This document shows, piece after piece, positions 53,757 to 62,700 of a stretch of 64,000 nucleotides of DNA. The notes below the pieces were generated by a model. That model was given only the letters and a program-made list of their open reading frames with translations, did no database searches and was not told the origin of the DNA. The translations under genes were made by a program, and so were the position numbers. Position 1 is the stretch's first letter, and the number at the start of each line of letters is the position of its first letter. This stretch comes from Zerene cesonia. Its lineage: Eukaryota > Arthropoda > Insecta > Lepidoptera > Pieridae. The DNA lies in assembly GCF_012273895.1 (NCBI RefSeq), contig NC_052128.1:5208001-5272000 (forward strand), in the 5' to 3' direction.

Positions 53757-56700
53757 CTGAAAATAAGTAAATGATTTATTTGAATACTAGGTTTTTATCC
53801 CGAGATTTGTCACTATACATGATCTGTAAAATAATGTCGGCTAAAAAAATCAATCAAACGCACAAACACACATGGGACATTCTCTGCAGACTAAATCGTA
53901 GACAAAACACAACATCAACTTGATCATACATATTTTTATGTATTTGTAAACATATCATGCGAGTGTTTATTTGTTTAATCAATGCTGGTTCAGTACTAGA
54001 TAATAATCTTAATTACGGGTACCGATATATAATATTATAATTATAGTACAAGACTCACATCGAAGAAGGACCGATCGTCGCACTTCTTGGGCGGCGCGGG
54101 CCCGGCCGCCGCCGGCGACACCGCTATCACTTCCGCCAGGTCTGCGAATTTTATTGTTACCAATTTTTATTTTTTAATTTATCTTCATTTTTAGGGGGCG
54201 TCCATTAATTACGTGAGACATTCATGGGGGGAGGGGATCGAGTTGAATCTTTATCTCACGTTGGAGACGGGGATTTTCGAAAAAAACTAAAACTGTTTTT
54301 TTCTCGACAACTCGGGTGGGCTTTCAACCGATTGTGGCGATTATTACCTTATTTTATAGGGAATAGCTGTATTTTGGTTACATTTTGGAATTGGATTGTT
54401 GCCTCCCCTTTTTTTAGAGAATATATTTAAATTTTATATAAAAGACATAGATATTAGTTATACATCAATTAACTTACCAATAAATCCTTTACAATGAGAG
54501 TCCTCCATTGCGTCGTAGTACCGCAGTTGGTGCTTAATTGAGTCCAACACGAACCATCTGCAATTTAAAAGACCATTTGAAGAATTCATGTATTAAAATA
54601 AGTTTTTTAAATTACTCATTTTTCCATTAATTAAAATTGTACAAATTGTATAACATATTGCTTTTATCAAAATACATCAAACTCTCTTCAGAAGGAAACA
54701 ATGAAGTCCAATGAAATAACCGGTTCATAAACGAAGCCATCCTCCAACACACACAAAGTCCAATAAGGAGCTTTCTTTTTTCAAGTCGGTCAAAAGTAAC
54801 GTTCGCGTATACCTCTGCTTCCAGCCCTTGAGCAGAGCGCCGCGCTTGTACAGGTGCCCCTCGTGCGTGCGGTTCTCCGCCACGTTGGACGAGAACTGCT
54901 CGTAGTACTGCTGCGAGCTGGACTGCAGGGTCGCTACACCTGGATATATAGATAATTGACGTCATAAAATAGTTTTATGTCTACAGAAAGTGTATAGGGG
55001 GGTCGACATTCAGTTTCAAGTGTACATATTAAGACTATAGGTGTTTACTTTTCACTAAAACAGTAAAAGTAAATTGGGGATAGGGGAAGCGCATATCATG
55101 ATGTATAAGCTATATGGTATGGGGGTTTAATTTACAGGAGGAGGGGGGGAGTTATTGTCATTAATAATAATCCACAATAGGGGGACGGCTGTGTATGAGT
55201 TGCAGGATGTGAGGAGAGGGTCCTGCATATCCATTCTGCACTTCAAAATAATACTTAAATTAGAGAGACGGGTGGGGGAGGTGGGTGTCGCTATAAAGTA
55301 AAAAGTAACTGACTGGAGGCGGCGGGCAGGTTGGCGTCGCGGTCGGGCTGCGGCGGCGCCTTGTACTTGGTGCACGCCAGCGCGAACCCGTCCGCGCACC
55401 GCTCGTGGCACGCCGCGCCGCAGTCCACGCACCGCACGCCCGTCTGACGCGCGATACATACAGAATTCACATTTATTTCGATAATTTAATGTTACATAAA
55501 TGTATTATTCGATTAAATAGAAAAAATATTTATAAACACACAATCTAAATATTCTTGAAAGAAATAGATAACAAACAAATGCTTTGCAAATAAGAGAAAG
55601 ATAATTAACAAAATGCACACAATTACTTGAATAATGCAAAAGGTAAATAGAAAAATTGTAGGATCGCTAATTAATGAATTGAACGTCTAGAAGAGGCAGT
55701 AGGGAGAGAGCGCGGTACCTCGAGCGGCCCCCACAGCAGGTCCTGGCAGTGGTCGCAGCGCGCGGGCGCGGCGGCGGCGGCGGGCGCCCAGCGGTGCTGC
55801 GGCGCGGCGGGCGCGGCCGCCAGCCGCCCGCGCACCAGCACCTCCAGCGTGCCGCGCCGGTGCGCCGCCGCCGTCGCGCGCCGCACCGCGCCCGCGCACA
55901 CCGACCCGCCGCGCTGCACGCACACGCACACGCATAACAATCATCCATCAAAAGATCATCGTTCATAAAGATTTATAATGCAATCAATTTGGGAAGTTGA
56001 ATTCATGAAACAAAAATAAATTATACAGTACAATAACAAAAATACATAAGACAGTCCCAATACAATTTTACAATGTATTGCGAATAGACTGGACAGCAAT
56101 GATTTACATATTGACAATATGTAAACCATTGCTGTAAGTTACTTGCATCAATGATATAGAATATGATAATTTCATGTGCTAACAGTTTTTAAGCATATTG
56201 TTACTAACAAAATAAGTCTTTATAATTGCTCAATTAAAAGAATATATAATTATATTATTATTATAAATTATCACATATCAAACGTTACAGAAACAAACTA
56301 CATAATAATCGCGACATTCTACTCAGAAGAAACTCTATTCAAATGAGCGGTGGTGGTCGATTACCATCACGCGGACCATCAGCTCAGTTGGCCGATATGA
56401 GCAAATGGAAAAGCACCTGCAGCTCCAGCGTGTTGGGCAGCTCGAGCTGGTCCCAGCGCACGCGCCACTTCTGCGGCAGGTGGCCCAGCTCCAGCTCCAG
56501 CTGCCGCAGCCGCTCCAGCAGCCCGCCGAACGCGTCTGGCATGCAGCGGGCGACGCTGTCGTATCTGATACACAAAACATATCATTAAATAATGCGACCT
56601 CATCCTAAAGGAAAAAAAATCCAATCAAGCAATTAGGTTAAAAAGGAGAAATATATTAATGTTTATAAAGTGCGTAGAGAAATAGTATACATATATGTAC

Positions 56701-59700
56701 AGACGTTGAGATGCATGTATAAGTGTAATAAATAAATGTTACCAAGAAACCTTATTTAGAGTTGCATACTGTTTTGTATTCATCTGTGTTCATAAAGCTC
56801 ATTTAGCCAATTGTTCGTAACTGATAACAAGGGATATCTCACCCGGCAGTAACGAGCCTCCTGGCGGGTTTGGGCTCGGGCTCCGCTGGCCACAGGTCGG
56901 GCTCGTAGGGCGCCCCGTGCGACAGCTCCTCGCTCATGTAATACTCCCAAACTTCTAGGCGAGACACCGAGCAAACTGGCCGGAGGACCTGCAGTTTTGA
57001 TCATACATTTTAAAACTAATGAAAAGCCAGATTCAGTTGCAAGTGCAATATTTTCACTAAATAAATAACAACTGAGTCATGTTATAATATTCATCAGGAT
57101 ATCGAGGTTATATTGCGTAATGTGTTAAAATTAACAGCAACAATGGGTTGTCCATAATCTGACCTCATTCCAAGGGCGGATCGCCTGATGGCTGAGTTTA
57201 TTTCAAATTGATAGTGTCCCTCAGTGACTCTAAAGCATTTGCCTCCTGGCTGAATACTTTTGGATGAAACCGGAGATGGTCTGCTGGTGCATACGGATGC
57301 AGAATGTAGAGCGAATCGTTTCTCGGGATCCTGCTGAGAGACTATGTCGTATAGAGTGACAAGTTACCGGGTTGTCGAGGTCGGGCGCGTAGAGCAGGTT
57401 GAAGAATATCGGCGAGCGCTGGTGCAGCCGCTCGGCGCACTCGAACACGCCCAGCGCGCCGCGCTCCTCCTCCCCGCCCTCCGCGCCCGCGCCGCCCGCG
57501 CCCGCGCCCACCCCCGCCTCCACCATCTGCCGGACACACTGCGGTACACTTCTCCGCTTATACACTTGCAAGTGGATGGCCGTTATCCGAACATATTACG
57601 ATATATGAATTCGTACTGAGCTGCATTATTTATAAGCAATTAGGTACTAGGATAGACTATAGTCGGAATTGGCACGTAGGATATTTTTACCCATGTACCG
57701 CGGGAGTAAAGCTGCGGACAAGCAATTATACATACGTGAACACCCGTAGACTAGAAAAGCAATACTTTTTTCAAACAAAAAATACAATTATTAATATTTT
57801 AATTCTTGTTAAATTTGAATAAATAAACCCAACATTGTTTAAATTGAAAATATTATCATTCACAGATGACATTCTTCAGCCACACTCCCCAAAACATTAC
57901 CCATATACAACTCAATCCAAAAAGCAAAATTCTTGATAAAGTGATACTCCTATCGATACTTTCCGGCTAAACTCCCAAAAACATTGGCAATTTACACTAA
58001 AATCATCGACCATAATATCTTTTTACTATTAAAAAGCAAGCCACGACTCACCAGCCTGCCGACATCCGGCCTCCTCTCGTCGGGCGCCAGGCCGAGCTCG
58101 GCCCGCTGCGCCTCGTTGTCGAACAGGAAGGTGCGGAAGCGGCACGACACGCTGTGGTACGCGATGAAGCGCAAGTAGTAGTCGTTGAACTCAAACGCGA
58201 GCGGGAACTGCTTCTGGAGCTGGAATACGGAGAATGGAATATGAGTTCATGTAAAATCGAGGGGGGATAGGACCATGAACACGTATTTCAATTGAAATGT
58301 ACGATAAACAAACTTTTTTTCTTCCCCGGAGAGTAGGCAATCGAGATTTTAATTTTATTTAATTCGAGATCGGTTGTCAACTTTAATTGCCCTATATTCA
58401 TTTCTTATTTATTTATCCAGTGTAAATATACGTAGTTATCTCTTTGAGCTAATAAAATCTCAAAATCTTAACTGTTGCGAAAAAAGGTAGCCATTACTCA
58501 AAGGTACTTTCTTAATCCTTACTTAAGAATCCCAAAATAATAAAAAAATCAATGCGGCAATAATATGTTAAATTACCTGATGAACAGCATCCAGGAACAT
58601 GAGGAAGGTGGGTGTGAATCCCTGCTGTGGGGTGGCAGCCAGATTTAGCCGCTGCTGGAACTTGTGACCGAGCGCCAACCATTCTTTCTCCACTAGTATA
58701 CGGAAACCGTCAAGCGTTCGGTAGTAGGGATCTAAGCAGATTTGAGCTAGGGACGATATCTGAAAATTATAATAACATTAATTATGCAATAGAACAATCA
58801 ATATAGCATGCTGTATTTATATAATATGACTTAACTACTAACTTTAGAGTGAGACACTTTAAATATGAAATTAATAAAAATTTATGAAGTTGAATTAATT
58901 AATTGTGTGAAAAAGCAGAAGTTTAATACATCAGAATATATAAACAGGTAACGTGAAAATGATACATTTTCGTTACTTCGGATCAAACTCAAAAACCACA
59001 ATCGAAGTGGTCCACTTAACACTAGAATGTAGACACACCTGCGCGCACACATCCCAGCCGTCCTCGAGCGAGATGAGCACCGAGGAGCCCTGCACGTCCA
59101 GTAGGTCCAGCACGGCGCCCGACAGCTGCATGATCTGCCGCAGCTGCCACAGCCATCCGGACTCTTCTATTAATCTGAAAGAGAGGTATGATTTAGTCCT
59201 TCGAACTGGATTTAAGTAAATTTTTTTTATTTACCTTGCAATGCGTTTATTTCCTAAGTTATTAATTATTTTCATAATTCCCATTTGTTAAATCATAATT
59301 CCCTCTGGATTATGATCTTCCATAGACATTTTATAGAAATAAATTAAGCTCACACTATAGAGCGTCTCCTTCTAGATGAATACTCGTGAGTGCAGTAGTT
59401 CGTGGAGTAGGTGTAGCGCGACGTAAAATTAGCTGCAGAGGGGAGAGCACACTCATCAAAGCGTACCTGAAACGGCTGAAACATGGCACACTCACCTGCA
59501 GTGGGAGGCGGGCACGGTTAGCACGCTCAGGCACACTCACTCACCGGTAGAAGGGCGGCTCGTCGTGCGGCGCGGAGGGCGCGGGCGGCGCGGAGGGCGC
59601 GGCGGCGCGCTACACACACACACACACACACACACTCACCGGTAGAAGGGCGGCTCGTCGTGCGGCGCGGAGGGCGCGGGCGGCGCGGAGGGCGCGGCGG

Positions 59701-62700
59701 CGCGCAGCAGCTTCTTGAAGGCGTGCTTGGTGGCGCGCGCGTCCGGGTACTCCGCCGGCACGGGCTCCACGCCGGCCGGCCAGCCCGCGCCCGCGCCCTT
59801 CTCCGTCACCACGTACAGCGCCGCGCGCCGCACGCCGCCCGCCTCGCCCGACGCTACAATGCGACAAACTTATGTCTACCGACTCGAAGGACCAAGTCGT
59901 AGGACAGTACACTGGTCTTTCGAGACGGATAAGATGGCATCCATTCGATGTGATATTTTTCCGGCTCATTGAACCGACGAAAATGGCACATAAAACACAA
60001 AACTTGACAATGGAATGCCCGCCGTATAATATTCTTATTAATATACATTTGATGACAAAAACTTGACGTATCAACAAATAAAATCTTTAAACACAAAAGC
60101 AAGTGGTCTTGTTGAATAATTAATTGTTTGAATTTGAATTTATCTTACCTGAGTCAATTTCAGCAGTAGATAACCTCTGCCTTGGTGCGTAAAGTTCAAG
60201 ATGCGAGGCCTGTCTCCTGTCCTTCAGTGAGCCCCACCTTCCGAAATGTCTTCCACCGGTGGCACTACTACCACCTTTTCCACCACTGTTCCTACCTAGC
60301 ACTCTGTAATTGTTGTTTATTCAATTAAGAAAATTTATAATTTATGGTTTTCATAACAATTTACAAAAATCAATCAAAGAATCGGGCGCTGGTGCACGAG
60401 GTATTTCTTATCATAATTTTGAGTATGAAATATTTATTTTGTCTTAAAGAAGAAGAAAAAGATGGAAAGAAACTAATCCCGACTATATTTAAGTCAAAAA
60501 CTGAATTGAGAATGACAAGATTTCTCCCAATGAAGTCAGTCACAATATTTTTATCTGTTTTTAACCTTGGAACAGCGATTGCAGTGTTACACTCATTAAC
60601 ACAACATCAAGAAGACTTTATCACTATTTTTTGCTTATTATGTATTTCAATCAATGTATTTTATAGTTCTTCTTCTTCTTCGTCTTCCTCATTATAAACC
60701 AGAATATCCCCTCACCCCAGAGTGCCAGCGGCCTTGGTGAGCAGCGGCGTGTGGTGCTGCTCCTCGCAGCAGAGCAGCAGCGAGTCGAGGCTGAGGCTAG
60801 AGTCCTCGAGCTCGCCGCGCGACGCCGGCGTAAGACTGACTAGAGTTGACAAAAATCTCTCCTACACACACCACACAATATTATTTGTCAAACATATTTT
60901 TAATGTCATGTCCTAGAGTAAGGAGGAAAAACTTTTTACTGATTAAAAATAAATCACGAAGTTGATACAAAGATTTAAAAATAAATTCTTATTTAGTGTT
61001 AAAACAAAAAAGAATTGGGATTGGAAAAAGTTATGCATATAAATGGAGAAACTATTTTAGTTTTCAATTTAATTTTTTCAATTTTATTTATTTCTATTTT
61101 ATTTTTCAAATTCTGAAGTCTCCAAAATGAAACTTAGCAAATACGTTATATGTTGCATTCTTTAAAACTCCATTACCTGTTCTAAACTAGAAGTAGATTC
61201 AGTGCCAGACTGCGCCGGCGCAGGTGTCTGGTGGCTGCTCGCCTTCAGCATACCGATTACACCCTTATGATGGGATGCCGCTGACCTTCAAAAACACAGG
61301 ACATAACAGTAAATTTGTGGACATTTTATATGCTCAATTATATTTGGAGAACTATAGGATAGTAATCGTACGCATATTCAAGTATTCTAGACACATGACA
61401 ACCACTATCAAAGAAGATATTTGTCTTTATATCAGAACAACAGCACCTAGTAAAAGAATGAGGTGAGTGAACGAATGAAAGAATGAGTGAATAAAGTGAT
61501 ATATTTAAAAAAAATATTGTTAAAATTTTAGTACCTAGCCAGCAGGGCCCTAGTTCTAGGGTGCCTCCAGGTGAGCACCGGCAGGCGGTTCTGTCGGTAG
61601 CCGCGCGCCGCCCGCCGCAGTGACTCGTCCGATATCGCCTCTGGCACCGCCACCACCGCGGGGTAGCTGAAATGCGATGTGATTTTGGTTGTATACGGAT
61701 GAAACAAAGGAGTCGGNNNNNNNNNNNNNNNNNNNNNNNNNNNNNNNNNNNNNNNNNNTCAAATTGTCATAAAATTTGTATCCATCATGGAAAACTGCTT
61801 TCATCTTTATAAATCAACAAAGAAAGTTATTGTCAATGGAATATAAGCAAACATAAGCATAAAGTAACAAACAAATAAAAACATACAGTGAAATTGTAAA
61901 AAATCAGTTGAAAAAATTATTATTTACTTGTTTTACATACAAAAGAATAAAAAGAAACATGGTACAAGGCAGGGTTGCGTAACAATAAGGTAGGGGCACG
62001 CACCTCCTGCACAGCGTGTAGACGGCGTTGGCGTGCGCGAGGCGGAAGGGCGCGGCGGCGAGGCCGAGGCGCGCCCAGTCGCGCGCGTACGCCCGCTCGC
62101 GGACGCGCTCCAGCGTGCGCGCCGCCGGCGCCTCCGCGCCCTCGCTGCCGCCCAGCTCCAGCTCCTCCACTGCGCGTGCGTTGACAATTTCACATTTATT
62201 TACTTACACTAAAGGTTCACATTCGATCACACTCCTGGTCAAGTGCAAGTTGCATAGCTTTGTCCGCGTGTCAACAGTCAGCATTTGTGTCTTATATATT
62301 AAATAACCCGCGGCTTCATATGCGGTAAATTCGGAGTAGTTTAACAGATCATCAAATCCGTTGCGTAGTTTTAAAGATTTATGCATACAAAACGACTTCG
62401 TTTTATACTATGTAGTGAAAAAGAAAACATTTTTTTTATAATAATATTTAAGCGATTTGTTACATATAACATATTTTCTCTGATTGGATAATGTACACGC
62501 ATCTCACATCGCGATCACCGCGATCGCTCAAATCTTAAAATGTGAGATGATGTCTATAAATGATTATAAAATTATCTTGTATCGATACAAAAACAATTAA
62601 AATCGCTAAATAATGAAATGCAACCTATCTTTATCACACACCAACAAAATTTCAACAAAATAATTTAACATAGTTTTAAATACTTGAACTTACGCGACAG

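Noticed and set aside
55667..55966. Arg/Ala-rich ORFs in other frames over Sbf exon 17
   Set aside because: Shadow frames of GC-rich coding sequence. Only the frame with CDHCQDLLWG fits the family and splice phases.
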